This document shows, one piece after another, positions 32,843-41,942 of a stretch of DNA of 64,000 nt. The notes below the pieces were generated by a model. That model worked only from the letters and a program-made list of their open reading frames with translations. It made no database searches and was not told the origin of the DNA. The stretch's first letter is position 1, and each line of letters begins with the position of its first letter. The DNA is taken from the NCBI RefSeq assembly GCF_042662225.1, contig NZ_JBHSYQ010000003.1, forward strand, positions 310,001 through 374,000. The letters run 5' to 3'. The position numbers and the translations under genes were made by a program. Source of the DNA: Nibribacter roseus (GTDB lineage: Bacteria > Bacteroidota > Bacteroidia > Cytophagales > Hymenobacteraceae).

Positions 32843-33271
32843 TTAGACAGTAGCTACACTTTGTCTTTTTCTTCTCATTCTGTTTATGCCATATCCAATT
32901 AATGCAGTTATTAGTCCCATAGCTGCCATGATAAGATACTCAGTAGATGTTTCAAGCCCACTTTCTACTCTTGGCAAACCTTGTGAGTCTGCTATTTTTA
33001 TGGTTAAATTTTCAGAAATAAGAGTATCAACCAATAAAAGCAGTAGCATTAACAGAATGGTAACGCCTAGGTTTACATGGTTTGCCAGGAAATAAGCAAC
33101 TCCCACATAAACGGCTAAACTTAGTACTAAGAAAACAAGGCCGACAATATCATTTTTTGTAAAATCACTACCATTAGCTGGAAGGGAAGGATCTGTTAAA
33201 AAATACTCTAATACCTCTACGACCTGACTCAAAAGAAGGCCAATCAGTAAGATGGGTAAGACTTTTTTCAT
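32843..33271 (-). CDS. Hypothetical four-helix membrane protein
   Basis: 142 aa with four hydrophobic segments (VLPILLIGLLLSQVVEVLEYF, DIVGLVFLVLSLAVYVGVAYF, LGVTILLMLLLLLVDTLI, LIMAAMGLITALIGYGI) and a basic C-terminus (RMRRKRQS), so the C-terminus is probably cytosolic. Family not recognised. AT-richer than its neighbours. Its downstream side (minus strand) faces the htpG terminator. Confidence 0.65.
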   Translation of the reverse strand: MKKVLPILLIGLLLSQVVEVLEYFLTDPSLPANGSDFTKNDIVGLVFLVLSLAVYVGVAYFLANHVNLGVTILLMLLLLLVDTLISENLTIKIADSQGLPRVESGLETSTEYLIMAAMGLITALIGYGINRMRRKRQSVATV

Positions 33272-33447
33272 AAAATTAGTTTAGGTTAACTCCAAATAAA
33301 TAGAATAATTTAAATATAAACAATACCTATAAATGTGTAGAATCGAATAATTTTAGCTGAAGTTTAGGCGTATTTATGCTTTGCACAACGCGAGGAAAGT
33401 GCTTAACTGGCAACTCTTAGAATATGTGTGGCTAAGATGGGAGAATT

Positions 33448-33483
33448 GTTTTGGCGCTGTTTTTATAAAAAGAGGCCGGAAAC
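33448..33483. repeat. 36-bp palindrome family, copy 16
   Basis: GTTTTGGCGCTGTTTTTATA / AAAAGAGGCCGGAAAC. Together with the adjoining terminator it forms a ~62-bp near-duplicate of 32715-32776. Confidence 0.88.
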
Positions 33484-33504
33484 GCAAGTTTACCGGCCTC
33501 TTTT
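33468..33504. terminator. Terminator overlapping palindrome copy 16
   Basis: AAAAGAGGCCGG / CCGGCCTCTTTT, the same stem and near-identical loop as the htpG terminator, here at the end of the minus-strand gene 33529-34443. Confidence 0.9.
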
Positions 33505-33528
33505 GGTTTATTACTAATTAGCCATTAA

Positions 33529-34443
33529 CTAATCAATGATTCCTAATTCCTGATACTGCTTCAATAAAACATTCGCCCTAAGTGTATCAGCGTTCTGGAG
33601 CGCCTGGAAGTAAGGCTTGACAGCTTTGGCTGCTTTTGAATTTGGCCTTTCCTTTAGTAGATAATGATAGGCTTCTGCGTAATATGAATTCAACCTATTA
33701 TCTCCATGCTCAAGCACAGGGGTATTATCCATTCCTACTAAAAGCGTGGTTAAGTAATCCTGTACATTTTCCTTGGCTTCTTCCACAAGAATAAATTCAG
33801 GATTTGCTTTTACAAAATCTTCCCACCAAATAACACGATCTGCTAACTGCCTTGGCGCTATGGTTAAACTGGCATCATCGGCAAAACCTTCTATGTTTTC
33901 TTTATTTAATTTGGAAAGGTAGACCTTTAAAACAGGACTTAGAAAGGTGTAAAAATGCTTCTTTACAAAATTCCTGTCCTGCTTTAAATAAGTAATCCCT
34001 TCAGTCATAGCGAGCTTAAAACCGTTCTTATTCAAATGTCTATCATAGGTTCTCAACTCCTTTGACTTTTGAAGTGATTTAGACAGACCTTGATGTATTA
34101 CCAGAGAATCATATTTCTCCTCGTTATAATTTTCATTAATAGTATTGTCCACACGGTTATAAAACTTTTCAAACAGCACGTAGCCAGAATCAGCTAAAGA
34201 GGTATTTTGCCCCTTAAACAGCTCCTTATATTTCTCAGCGGCAACAGACATGTTCTCTACTTTGCCACTGTCTAATCTAGTTAAAAACTGCCCATATTCG
34301 GCCAGTAATGGATGTAGAATACTTTGCTCCTCTTGACGCACTTGGGCAGGAGCTTGGGTACCTTGTTCGGTATTTTTTGACTTCTGCTGACAGCTTCCAA
34401 AAATTAGAAGTGCGGTTAATAGTATATAAAAGGAATCTTTCAT
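33529..34443 (-). CDS. Hypothetical lipoprotein
   Basis: 304 aa. Lipoprotein signal (FYILLTALLIFGSC, Cys18) followed by a Gln/Thr-rich linker and a predominantly alpha-helical, Lys-rich domain (e.g. LLVGMDNTPVLEHGDNRLNSYYAEAYHYLL). The repeated helical pattern and the C-terminal AKAVKPYFQALQNADTL suggest a TPR-like or helical-bundle fold. No named family recognised. Relatively AT-rich compared with neighbours. Confidence 0.65.
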   Translation of the reverse strand: MKDSFYILLTALLIFGSCQQKSKNTEQGTQAPAQVRQEEQSILHPLLAEYGQFLTRLDSGKVENMSVAAEKYKELFKGQNTSLADSGYVLFEKFYNRVDNTINENYNEEKYDSLVIHQGLSKSLQKSKELRTYDRHLNKNGFKLAMTEGITYLKQDRNFVKKHFYTFLSPVLKVYLSKLNKENIEGFADDASLTIAPRQLADRVIWWEDFVKANPEFILVEEAKENVQDYLTTLLVGMDNTPVLEHGDNRLNSYYAEAYHYLLKERPNSKAAKAVKPYFQALQNADTLRANVLLKQYQELGIID

Positions 34444-34483
34444 CTGATAGTTAAGCTAGCTGAAAACTGCCTGAAATTTGACT

Positions 34484-34519
34484 GTTTTACTCCCGTTTTT
34501 CTTAAAACAAGCCTAAAAC
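34484..34519. repeat. 36-bp palindrome family, copy 17
   Basis: GTTTTACTCCCGTTTTTCTT / AAAACAAGCCTAAAAC; 5 bp before the end of the serine hydrolase gene. Confidence 0.75.
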
Positions 34520-34523
34520 ATAC

Positions 34524-35627
34524 CTACTTCTTCATCACCACATTCAAGCGCTTCCAAATCTCATTCAGAAATACCACCGGCACTTCTTCGTCACCAGGAG
34601 CCTCGCCCATGCGCACCAAAACCAATCCTTGGCTGGGCACCACGTTCAGGAACTGGCCGTTTTTGCCCATGGCGGCATACATTTCGGCGGGAGCATCAGG
34701 TACCGAGCTACCAGGGAAAACAGTAGGCACGGAGGGCAGCATGAACGAAGGCTTGCCGTTGAGCCACCAGAGGTAGCCGTAAGACAGATTCAGGCTCTGC
34801 GAGGTGTTCACCATGGCATTTATATAAGCGGCATCATTCAGAACAGCGGTATTTTCCCATTTGCCTTTGTTGAGCATGAGCAACCCGAAACGGGCCATAG
34901 AGCGGGCAGTGCTGAAGTACACATGGTTGTCTCCAACATGTTGCCAAAGGCCATTCATCCCAATTTTATCAGCTAGCCGACTCTTGAAGTAAGCGTTATA
35001 GTTTTGGTTGGTGCTGCTCTCAATTACTTTGCTCAATAAGGTGTAAGGGGCATTGTGGTAGGCCCAGCGGGTGCCAGGAGCAGCGCGGTAAGTAAGGCAG
35101 GCAGGAGTGGTGCAGTCGCGGTTGGGCACCCGTTCATCCAGGCCAGTCGTCATGGTGAGTTGGTGCCGTATGGTAATCTGATCTTCCTGCGCAGCTGAAA
35201 GGCTCGTCCAGTTGGCACCTAGGTATTTGCTGGTTTTGTCATTAATGGAGAGAAGCCCTTCTTCCTGCGCTTTGCCTACCATAAACGCAGTCAATGTTTT
35301 CCCCGCCGAAGCCCAATACCAGTTACTACCTACGTTAAATGCACCACCGTTGGCAGCGGTGCCGCTGTAATGCTCCAGCACTATCTTCCCATCTTTTAAT
35401 AACAAGAAGGCTCTGGTGTTATTCTGCTCCAGATACGAAACCAGCTCCGGCAGTGCATCGGTATTCCACCCTAAACTTTGAGGTGAGGTCGTTTCCCACA
35501 TGGAAGAACCTATGGCCGGAAAGTACAAGGCTGCCCCTGATGGGGCCGGCACCTCTTTTTTGCTGCAGCCAATAAACATGAGTGCAGAAAAGACAGACAT
35601 AACAAGGCTAAAAAAACTTCTTAACAT
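34524..35627 (-). CDS. Serine hydrolase, class C beta-lactamase family, lipoprotein
   Basis: 367 aa. Lipobox LMFIGC near residue 21. Active-site SxxK is ASAGKTL in WYWASAGKTLTAFMVG, and the YxN motif is YHNAPY; a C-terminal GKNGQFLNVVPSQGLVLVRMG takes the KTG-like position. Such proteins are usually peptidoglycan-related esterases or DD-peptidases rather than true beta-lactamases. Envelope-anchored, facing the periplasm. Followed by a 36-bp palindrome. Confidence 0.85.
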   Translation of the reverse strand: MLRSFFSLVMSVFSALMFIGCSKKEVPAPSGAALYFPAIGSSMWETTSPQSLGWNTDALPELVSYLEQNNTRAFLLLKDGKIVLEHYSGTAANGGAFNVGSNWYWASAGKTLTAFMVGKAQEEGLLSINDKTSKYLGANWTSLSAAQEDQITIRHQLTMTTGLDERVPNRDCTTPACLTYRAAPGTRWAYHNAPYTLLSKVIESSTNQNYNAYFKSRLADKIGMNGLWQHVGDNHVYFSTARSMARFGLLMLNKGKWENTAVLNDAAYINAMVNTSQSLNLSYGYLWWLNGKPSFMLPSVPTVFPGSSVPDAPAEMYAAMGKNGQFLNVVPSQGLVLVRMGEAPGDEEVPVVFLNEIWKRLNVVMKK

Positions 35628-35836
35628 GAAATCTGAATTCTTCCTTTTGATGATACTGATAATGAAAGGTTTAATATATTACAAATAAACAATATTCAGC
35701 GAAAGACACTGGCAAACAATCCACTGAGCTTACCTGAACAAACCGCCTTTTTAATTTTTATTAAAAACGATTCATCCCCACCAGAATCCTTCTTACATTA
35801 GCCTTTCATTGCCTGTCACATTAAATTTCCCCTTCT

Positions 35837-37123
35837 ATGCTCAAACGGTTCATATCTTATTTATCTTGTGGTCTGCTCATACTGGCGGTAAGTTGTTCCT
35901 CGTGTTCTAAAACCAGCTCCCCGTCAACAGCTACCACCACACAAAGTGCTCCTCCGTCATCGGCGAAGCAGAACGCCAATGCTAAACCCGGCCTGATCAC
36001 CGGTGCCGACCAAACCGAAAAATACGTGCCTTACCTGAAAGGCAAGCGGGTGGGCATGGTGGTGAACCCGTCTTCTACTATCGGCAACAAATTAAGTGTA
36101 GACAGCCTGCTTTCGTTGGGCATAAAGGTGGTGAAGGTATTTGGCCCAGAGCATGGCTTCAGGGGCAACGCCAGCAACGGCGCGAAGGTAGACGATGAGG
36201 TAGACGCAGAAACGGGCATTCCTATCATTTCCCTGTACGGCAAAAAGAAGAAGCCCAGCAAAGAAGACATGGCTGATCTGGATATCCTCATCTATGACAT
36301 TCAGGATGTGGGCGTGCGTTTCTACACTAACATTAACACGCTGCGCGATGTGATGGAGTCTTGCGCCGAGCACAACGTGGAGTTTATGGTGCTGGACCGC
36401 CCTAACCCACATGGTTACATGGTAGACGGCCCTATTCTGGACAAGAAATATTATTCGGGCATTGGGCAGTTTCCTATTCCTATTGCGCACGGCATGACAG
36501 TAGGCGAGTTTGCGCAGATGATCAACGGCGAAGGCTGGATGACAAACGGTCTTAAGCTGGACAAAGAAAAACTCAAGATCATCAAGCTGGCTAATTATAA
36601 CCACGACATGCCGTACGTGCTGCCAGTGAATCCATCGCCAAACCTGAATACCCCGCAGAGCGTGATGCTGTACCCAAGTTTGTGTCTGTTCGAAGGCACC
36701 ATCATCAGTCAGGGCCGCGGCACCTACATGCCGTTCACGGTACTGGGCGCACCCGCTCTCAAAGGCAAATATGAGTTCAACTTTACCCCCGTAGGCATAA
36801 AAGGCATGAGCGAGACACCGCTGCACATGAACGAGGTTTGCTACGGCCTTGACTTACGGAATTATGATGTAGAACAGCTCCGCAAAAAAAGGCAGATAAA
36901 CTTGGGCTGGATGATTGAAATGTACAAGGCTTACCCAGAGAAGGCACGGTTCTTTGATTCATCTTACAGCAAACAAATGGGCGTGATTGAGCGTCTGGCC
37001 GGCGTAGCCGATTTCCGGAAGCAAATTGAAGAGGGCTGGACGGAAGAGCAGATCAGAGAAACTTGGCAGCCGGGGCTGAAGGCATTCAGAGAGCAACGCA
37101 AGCCGTACATGCTGTACCCGTAA
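35837..37123 (+). CDS. namZ: Exo-beta-N-acetylmuramidase NamZ (DUF1343), lipoprotein
   Basis: 428 aa. Lipoprotein signal (LILAVSC) and Ser/Thr linker, then the DUF1343 signature: GADQTEKYVPYLKGKRVGMV, FGPEHGFRGNASNGA, LIYDIQDVGVRFYT, DRPNPHG, PIAHGMTVGE and NLNTPQSVMLYPSL. The family founder, Bacillus NamZ, removes terminal N-acetylmuramic acid from murein fragments, so this protein probably acts in cell-wall recycling. Well conserved throughout. A 36-bp palindrome fused to a terminator begins 18 nt after the stop. Confidence 0.92.
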   Translation: MLKRFISYLSCGLLILAVSCSSCSKTSSPSTATTTQSAPPSSAKQNANAKPGLITGADQTEKYVPYLKGKRVGMVVNPSSTIGNKLSVDSLLSLGIKVVKVFGPEHGFRGNASNGAKVDDEVDAETGIPIISLYGKKKKPSKEDMADLDILIYDIQDVGVRFYTNINTLRDVMESCAEHNVEFMVLDRPNPHGYMVDGPILDKKYYSGIGQFPIPIAHGMTVGEFAQMINGEGWMTNGLKLDKEKLKIIKLANYNHDMPYVLPVNPSPNLNTPQSVMLYPSLCLFEGTIISQGRGTYMPFTVLGAPALKGKYEFNFTPVGIKGMSETPLHMNEVCYGLDLRNYDVEQLRKKRQINLGWMIEMYKAYPEKARFFDSSYSKQMGVIERLAGVADFRKQIEEGWTEEQIRETWQPGLKAFREQRKPYMLYP

Positions 37124-37140
37124 TTTCAAGAAGGCAGGCT

Positions 37141-37176
37141 GTTTTAGCCCCGATTTCATAAAAAGAGGCCGAAAAC
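37141..37176. repeat. 36-bp palindrome family, copy 18
   Basis: GTTTTAGCCCCGATTTCATA / AAAAGAGGCCGAAAAC between convergent genes; the right arm doubles as a terminator arm. Confidence 0.88.
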
Positions 37177-37196
37177 ATAATGTTTCCGGCCTCTTT
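37162..37196. terminator. Terminator overlapping palindrome copy 18
   Basis: AAAGAGGCCGAAAAC / GTTTCCGGCCTCTTT with a 5-nt loop; third instance of the GAGGCCG composite. Confidence 0.88.
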
Positions 37197-37216
37197 CATT
37201 TTGCATTTACGAATGA

Positions 37217-37846
37217 TTATTGCGCTGTTAAGCCATTTATCACGTTATACTTTTTCAGCTCCTTTATACGTGGATCATACAATTCCATTTCCTGATAAGT
37301 GATGGATACCTGCTTGTTCAGAATTTTGCGGTAATTGTCGGTGAGCGTTGGGGTAGACTGAAAATAGGTGAGCCAAAGAAAGTTATTGGTTTTACCATTG
37401 CTATCTTTCACGGTAAACACCACAAACTGCTGGTCTTGTATAGAGACAACCTCGCCCTCAAAGGTCTTGATTGGTTCCGCCTCTTCATCTCCTCCATTGA
37501 ATTCAGAAACGGCCACCAACACATCTGGGCAGAAGCTGAGCATTTTCATACCCACTATCCTACCTAGTTTTTCACCTTCAGAATTCATGTCTTTTCCGCC
37601 CAGCAAGTCTATACCATGGTCTTTCTTAAGCTGGGCATTGTACGGTTGTGCAGCCTTCATCATGCAAAGCCCTATCTGCATAGTAACAGCCTCTTTATTA
37701 CCGTCCTTTTCTTTCAAAGCCTTGCTGAAGCAATCACATGATTTTTGCGCAATGGCATCCAAGTAATCTTTATTCTGGCTAAAGGCTGCTGTATTAGCGG
37801 CAAGTATGACAAGTGAAAGAAAAAAGAATTTGTAAAAAGCCTTCAT
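37217..37846 (-). CDS. Secreted hypothetical protein
   Basis: 209 aa from ATG 37846 (MKAFYKFFFLSLVILAANTA; cleavage after AAFS). The first half has conserved-looking Cys (QKSCDCFSKAL, LCMMKA, SFCPDVL) in a helical pattern common among Bacteroidota periplasmic proteins; the second half (FEGEVVSIQDQQFVVFTVKDSNGK) is a small beta-barrel, OB-like. No named family. Convergent with namZ. Confidence 0.65.
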   Translation of the reverse strand: MKAFYKFFFLSLVILAANTAAFSQNKDYLDAIAQKSCDCFSKALKEKDGNKEAVTMQIGLCMMKAAQPYNAQLKKDHGIDLLGGKDMNSEGEKLGRIVGMKMLSFCPDVLVAVSEFNGGDEEAEPIKTFEGEVVSIQDQQFVVFTVKDSNGKTNNFLWLTYFQSTPTLTDNYRKILNKQVSITYQEMELYDPRIKELKKYNVINGLTAQ

Positions 37847-38064
37847 TTCAGATAATTGTAGCGACAAATAATTTACGAAGGGAAATTACAACATTCCTTC
37901 CTCAGGAACCAAAAAGGCAGCATAAAATACTATTGCCCCAGCTTTATAGCAGCCTTTTCTCGATCATAAGTTTTCCAGATGATCTTATATGAAAAGAGCT
38001 GCTTCTCAGGCGGAAGTTGCGGTGGTGCCAAACTTTTACCGTTGATTGGCTAGCCTGCGGGAGC

Positions 38065-38100
38065 GTTTTAATCCTGATTTGCAGAAAAAAGGCCTAAAAC
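38065..38100. repeat. 36-bp palindrome family, copy 19
   Basis: GTTTTAATCCTGATTTGCAG / AAAAAAGGCCTAAAAC, extended by outer GAGC/GCTC. Confidence 0.8.
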
Positions 38101-38133
38101 GCTCTATAAACTTTCAAGTCAGAAGAAGAGGAA

Positions 38134-39018
38134 TCACGCCCCAATCTTAACAGAGGTCATGGTCAATGAACCGCCTACCATCTTATCATTGAAGAACGAG
38201 GCTTCTTCATTTTTACTTTGCAAGCCCAGGGTGTACAAGAGCGGCAGATAATGCTCTACGGTAGGTATGGCTAGCAGGGCTTCTTTGCCCAGGGTTTGGT
38301 AGTTGATGAGCGGCTGGTGGTCATGGTTCAGAATTAGTTCTTTGAACTTCTCGTTGATGGTGTGGGCCCAGTCATAACCGCCACCGTTGATCATAGACCA
38401 ATTCAGCATTCTTAAATTGTGCACCATGTTGCCGCTGCCCACAATCAATACCCCTTTCTTGCGCAAGGCAGTTAACTCCTTCGCCAGCTCATAATGGTAC
38501 TGCGGGCCTTTGGTATAATCTATACTCAACTGCAACACCGGCACATTGGCTTCGGGGTACATATGCCGAATGATGGTCCAGGTGCCGTGGTCCAAGCCCC
38601 AGTCATGGTCTAGCTCTACCTGAGTGGCTTTGATTAGAGCGGCTGTTTCCTGCGCCAAATCGGCATTACCGGGTGCAGGATATTGCACCGCAAACAGTTC
38701 CTTCGGGAAACCTCCGAAGTCATGGATGGTCTGCGGAAAATCCATGGCTGTGATCTTGGTGCCCTTGGTAAACCAATGCGCCGACACCACCAAAACCGCC
38801 TTCGGCACCGGAATTTCCTGTGCTAGCTTTTTCCAGCGCTGGCTGAATTCATTGTCTTCAATGCCGTTCATAGGCGAGCCGTGCCCAATAAAAAGAACCG
38901 GCATGGTATATTCTTGAGGGGTCAAATCCTCAGTAAATTTTCTGAAAGCACTTAATGTTGTCATTCCTATAGCTCCTGCTGCTACTGATTGTATGAACGT
39001 GCGCCGTTTCATGGCCAT
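38134..39018 (-). CDS. ygiD: Extradiol ring-cleavage dioxygenase, DODA/YgiD type
   Basis: 294 aa from ATG 39018. N-terminal MKRRTFIQSVAAGAIG resembles a twin-arginine signal, unusual for a family that is normally cytosolic. The catalytic domain is the class III (LigB) DODA type: VLFIGHGSPMNGI, VLVVSAHWFTKG, LDHDWGLDHGTW and VLIVGSGNMVHNL give the His ligands. E. coli YgiD opens L-DOPA at the 4,5 bond; the native substrate is unknown. The frame extends to 39096 but the sequence before the signal is not protein-like. Confidence 0.88.
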   Translation of the reverse strand: MAMKRRTFIQSVAAGAIGMTTLSAFRKFTEDLTPQEYTMPVLFIGHGSPMNGIEDNEFSQRWKKLAQEIPVPKAVLVVSAHWFTKGTKITAMDFPQTIHDFGGFPKELFAVQYPAPGNADLAQETAALIKATQVELDHDWGLDHGTWTIIRHMYPEANVPVLQLSIDYTKGPQYHYELAKELTALRKKGVLIVGSGNMVHNLRMLNWSMINGGGYDWAHTINEKFKELILNHDHQPLINYQTLGKEALLAIPTVEHYLPLLYTLGLQSKNEEASFFNDKMVGGSLTMTSVKIGA

Positions 39019-39140
39019 CAGTTGAGATTTAAAAACAATTTTGATTGTGGTAGAGGCAGCACTTTCTAAACAAAGCCAATGCCATCTCAGGTTCACTCTG
39101 TAAAGGTCACCAACCGGAGCGCGGAAAAGAATAAGGTAGA

Positions 39141-39761
39141 TTAAGAAATTGCTTTGTGGTACAGGTCTAATCCTTCAGATTTAATGGTGCTGAAGAATTC
39201 TGGGGTAACACTCAGGTAAGAGGCAATGTGGTACTGCGGAATGCGCTGCGGCAGGTCCGGAAATTTGAGAAGGAAGTCACGGTAATTTTCGGCCGCGGTT
39301 TGGGTCATCAAAGACAGCATGCGCTTTTTAAAGGCGAAGTAGCCGTTTTGGATCAGTCTTCGGAAAAACAGGTTGAAAACAGGATGATCTTGCGTGAGTT
39401 GCTCAAAAACACTGACCTGTACCTGCACGTACTGCGTGGGCTCCAGCGCCTGAATAGATAATAGGGCAGGTTTGTGAAAGGCCACATCACTGATCCAGTA
39501 ACGTTCTACGGCAAATTCTAAGTTCACTTCTTTGCCAGCCGTGTCTACAATAAAAGACCGCAAGCACCCGCTCTGCACGAAATACATGATGTGGTTTAAC
39601 TCACCGGTTCGCAGCAAATACTCTTTCTTTTTTGCCTCCTTCAGCTCACAAATAGCCAGAAATGCCGCTTCCTCAGTTGGGGAAAGCGTTACGTACTGTG
39701 TAATGGCAGCGGTGAGGAAGTCTAAAGGCAAAGTAAAAGTCAGGTTTCTGTTCTGAGGCAA
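39141..39761 (-). CDS. Crp/Fnr-family transcriptional regulator
   Basis: 206 aa. N-terminal cyclic-nucleotide-binding-like beta-roll (LLRTGELNHIMYFVQSGCLRSFIV) and C-terminal DNA-binding part (HIASYLSVTPEFFSTIKSEG). This is the Bacteroidota branch in which nucleotide-contact residues are not conserved, so the effector cannot be inferred. It precedes the YgiD-type dioxygenase in the same direction (122-bp gap) and could control it. Confidence 0.85.
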   Translation of the reverse strand: MPQNRNLTFTLPLDFLTAAITQYVTLSPTEEAAFLAICELKEAKKKEYLLRTGELNHIMYFVQSGCLRSFIVDTAGKEVNLEFAVERYWISDVAFHKPALLSIQALEPTQYVQVQVSVFEQLTQDHPVFNLFFRRLIQNGYFAFKKRMLSLMTQTAAENYRDFLLKFPDLPQRIPQYHIASYLSVTPEFFSTIKSEGLDLYHKAIS

Positions 39762-39862
39762 TACAATATAACGACTACTCTCTCATGTACTATTGTTATT
39801 TAGAAAGAGCTTGTAAGCTTACTGGTTCTACATTGATTCTACCCTATTACAGCTTGCAACCA

Positions 39863-39880
39863 AGATCCTTTCAGGATGAC
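39863..39880. repeat. GTCATCCTGA...AGGATCT dispersed repeat, copy 2 (inverted)
   Basis: AGATCCTTTCAGGATGAC: short inverted form of the 24784 element, forming an AGGAT hairpin. Confidence 0.55.
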
Positions 39881-39909
39881 AAATAGGGAATGTTACTAAC
39901 GCAATTTGC

Positions 39910-40851
39910 TTACCACTGGCTACAAAACTTCGTCTTCGCCTCTTGAAACTCCTGCCACATTTCGCGCAAGATATCTCCGGCAGGCTTAATGTCTTTAACG
40001 AGGGCGGCAATCTGACCAATTTCCAGCTCACCTTCGTCCATATCGCCCTCGTACATGCCCCGTTTTGCCCGGCGGGAGCCTAACAGCTCAGCTAGTTCTA
40101 AGGTAGTGGCACCTCGTAACTCAGCAGCTTTTACGTCTTGGTAAAACTTGTTCTTGAGCAGACGCACGGGCGTGAGTTGCTTTATCGAAAGTTCTGTATC
40201 TCCTTCTTGGGCAGCCACTACACGGTCTTTAAAGCTCTGGTGTGCGCTGGATTCAACACTGGCCACAAACCGGCTGCCTACTTGCACTCCTTCAGCGCCT
40301 AAGGCCATAGCACCAAAAATACCGGCTCCGTTTCCAATTCCGCCCGCAGCAATGAGAGGCAAACTCACCGCCTGCCTTACCAGAGGTATAAGGCAAAACG
40401 TAGTAGTTTCCTCACGGCCATTGTGCCCGCCTGCTTCAAAACCTTCGGCCACAATGGCGTCTACCCCGGCCTCTTCACACTTGCGGGCAAATTTCACATT
40501 ACTCACCACATGCACCACCTTAGCTCCGTTCTCCTGAAGAACCTTGGTCCAGGTTTTCGGGTTGCCAGCCGATGTCACCACCACGGGCACTTTCTCTTCC
40601 ATGATGATCTTGAAATGCTCCTCCAGGTCTGGGTACAGCAAAGGCACGTTCACCCCAAAAGGCTTATCCGTAGCAGCTTTGCACTTCTGAATATGCTCAC
40701 GCAGCACATCGGGGTACATAGAACCAGCGCCAATAAGTCCCAGTCCGCCAGCGTTACTTACTGCCGATGCCAGTTTCCAGCCGCTACACCAGATCATGCC
40801 GGCTTGTATGATAGGGTATTGTATGTTGAAGAGTTGGGTAATTCGGTTCAT
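39910..40851 (-). CDS. Nitronate monooxygenase-family FMN enzyme
   Basis: 313 aa from ATG 40851 (MNRITQLFNIQYPIIQAGMI). FMN-binding TIM-barrel: SNAGGLGLIGAGS, VVTSAGNPKTW, DAIVAEGFEAGGHNG, LIAAGGIGNGAGIF and GAEGVQVGSRF are family signatures. Oxidises nitronates such as propionate-3-nitronate; some members are enoyl-ACP reductase (FabK)-like. The upstream ATG at 40872 is rejected because the extra codons are part of a TAGACNT repeat tract. Confidence 0.88.
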   Translation of the reverse strand: MNRITQLFNIQYPIIQAGMIWCSGWKLASAVSNAGGLGLIGAGSMYPDVLREHIQKCKAATDKPFGVNVPLLYPDLEEHFKIIMEEKVPVVVTSAGNPKTWTKVLQENGAKVVHVVSNVKFARKCEEAGVDAIVAEGFEAGGHNGREETTTFCLIPLVRQAVSLPLIAAGGIGNGAGIFGAMALGAEGVQVGSRFVASVESSAHQSFKDRVVAAQEGDTELSIKQLTPVRLLKNKFYQDVKAAELRGATTLELAELLGSRRAKRGMYEGDMDEGELEIGQIAALVKDIKPAGDILREMWQEFQEAKTKFCSQW

Positions 40852-40865
40852 TGTAAAAGGGACGC

Positions 40866-40892
40866 TAGACATTAGACGTTAGATACTAGACC
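40866..40892 (+). repeat. Heptamer tract TAGACNT (left member)
   Basis: TAGACAT-TAGACGT-TAGATAC-TAGACC, with an inverted tract at 40908-40935. Confidence 0.75.
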
Positions 40893-40907
40893 TTTTTCAC
40901 TCATTGA

Positions 40908-40935
40908 AAATCTAGCATCTAACATCTAACTACTA
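40908..40935 (-). repeat. Heptamer tract TAGATGY (right, inverted member)
   Basis: On the minus strand TAGTAGT-TAGATGT-TAGATGC-TAGATTT. The pair can fold into a long imperfect hairpin around 15 bp. Confidence 0.75.
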
Positions 40936-40943
40936 AAATCTAT

Positions 40944-41942
40944 TTAATTGCTAAAATCAATCTCGGTGCTGTCACCAATGTTAAGGCGTTGGCTGAGGCC
41001 TTTCAGGGCGGAGTCTGAACCTACGAGAGATTCTTCCAGCACGGCGTAGGCCAGTTCAGAGTAGCCGCCAATAATGGAATCACGCACAATGGTGTAGTTT
41101 AAAATGGCGCATTCGCCAATAGCTACGTTGGGACCGATGATGGAATTGGAGATTTGCACGTCTTTGCCTATGCTGACCGGCGGAATAATGATGGTGTTCT
41201 TAAACTGCGGATAGTCTGAGTGCCGGAATTCAGCACGGTTGAGCAGTGTGGCATTGGCTTGCAGCAAGGTGTCTTTGCGACCACAGTCAAACCAATTATC
41301 CACGGGACATGACACCATTTTCTCCCCGTTCTGAATCATGTGCATAAGCGCGTCGGTGAGGTGGTGCTCGTTCTGCGTCCGTATATTTTGAGTCACAATG
41401 TACTCCAGCGCCTCGGCCAGCTTTGCAGGCGACGATATTTTGTAAAGCCCCACCAACGCAAAGTTTGACTTCGGAATTTTAGGTTTCTCCACCACCTTGG
41501 TTATAAATCCATCAGGCCCAACCTCAGTTATACCAAACATGGTGGGGTTCTTCACCTTGTTCACAGCCAGCATGGTATATTCTGAATTAAGCAGCTGCGC
41601 CATGTCTACATCTACAATGGTATCACCTAACTGAATCAGCACATTCTCCTCGTGCCGGAACGTTTCCCGCGCCGACCATAACGCATGACCTAATCCCTCG
41701 CGGGGCTGCTGCACTATAAACTCCACGTTTAGGCTTGGGTACTTGCGCTGCACATAATGCATGATTTTCTCGCCCAAATAACCCACTACAAATACAAACT
41801 GCGTAATGCCCGTAGCCTGTAGCCGCTCAATAATATGCCCTAAAATAGCCTTACCCGCAATAGGCACCAACGCCTTAGGTTGCGTGTGCGTGTGAGGTCT
41901 AAGGCGGGCCCCCATACCGGCCACTGGAATAACTGCTTTCAT
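40944..41942 (-). CDS. Sugar-phosphate nucleotidyltransferase
   Basis: 332 aa from ATG 41942 (MKAVIPVAGMGARLRPHTHT). Nucleotidyltransferase signature GMGARLRP...KALVPIAGKAIL, QLGDTIVD with the metal Asp, VEKPKIPKSNFALVGLY; a C-terminal left-handed beta-helix (PPVSIGKDVQISNSIIGPNV) follows, as in GlmU/RmlA-long type enzymes. Likely a glucose-1-phosphate thymidylyl- or uridylyltransferase-like enzyme for envelope sugar synthesis; the exact sugar is not readable. Stands alone. Confidence 0.85.
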   Translation of the reverse strand: MKAVIPVAGMGARLRPHTHTQPKALVPIAGKAILGHIIERLQATGITQFVFVVGYLGEKIMHYVQRKYPSLNVEFIVQQPREGLGHALWSARETFRHEENVLIQLGDTIVDVDMAQLLNSEYTMLAVNKVKNPTMFGITEVGPDGFITKVVEKPKIPKSNFALVGLYKISSPAKLAEALEYIVTQNIRTQNEHHLTDALMHMIQNGEKMVSCPVDNWFDCGRKDTLLQANATLLNRAEFRHSDYPQFKNTIIIPPVSIGKDVQISNSIIGPNVAIGECAILNYTIVRDSIIGGYSELAYAVLEESLVGSDSALKGLSQRLNIGDSTEIDFSN

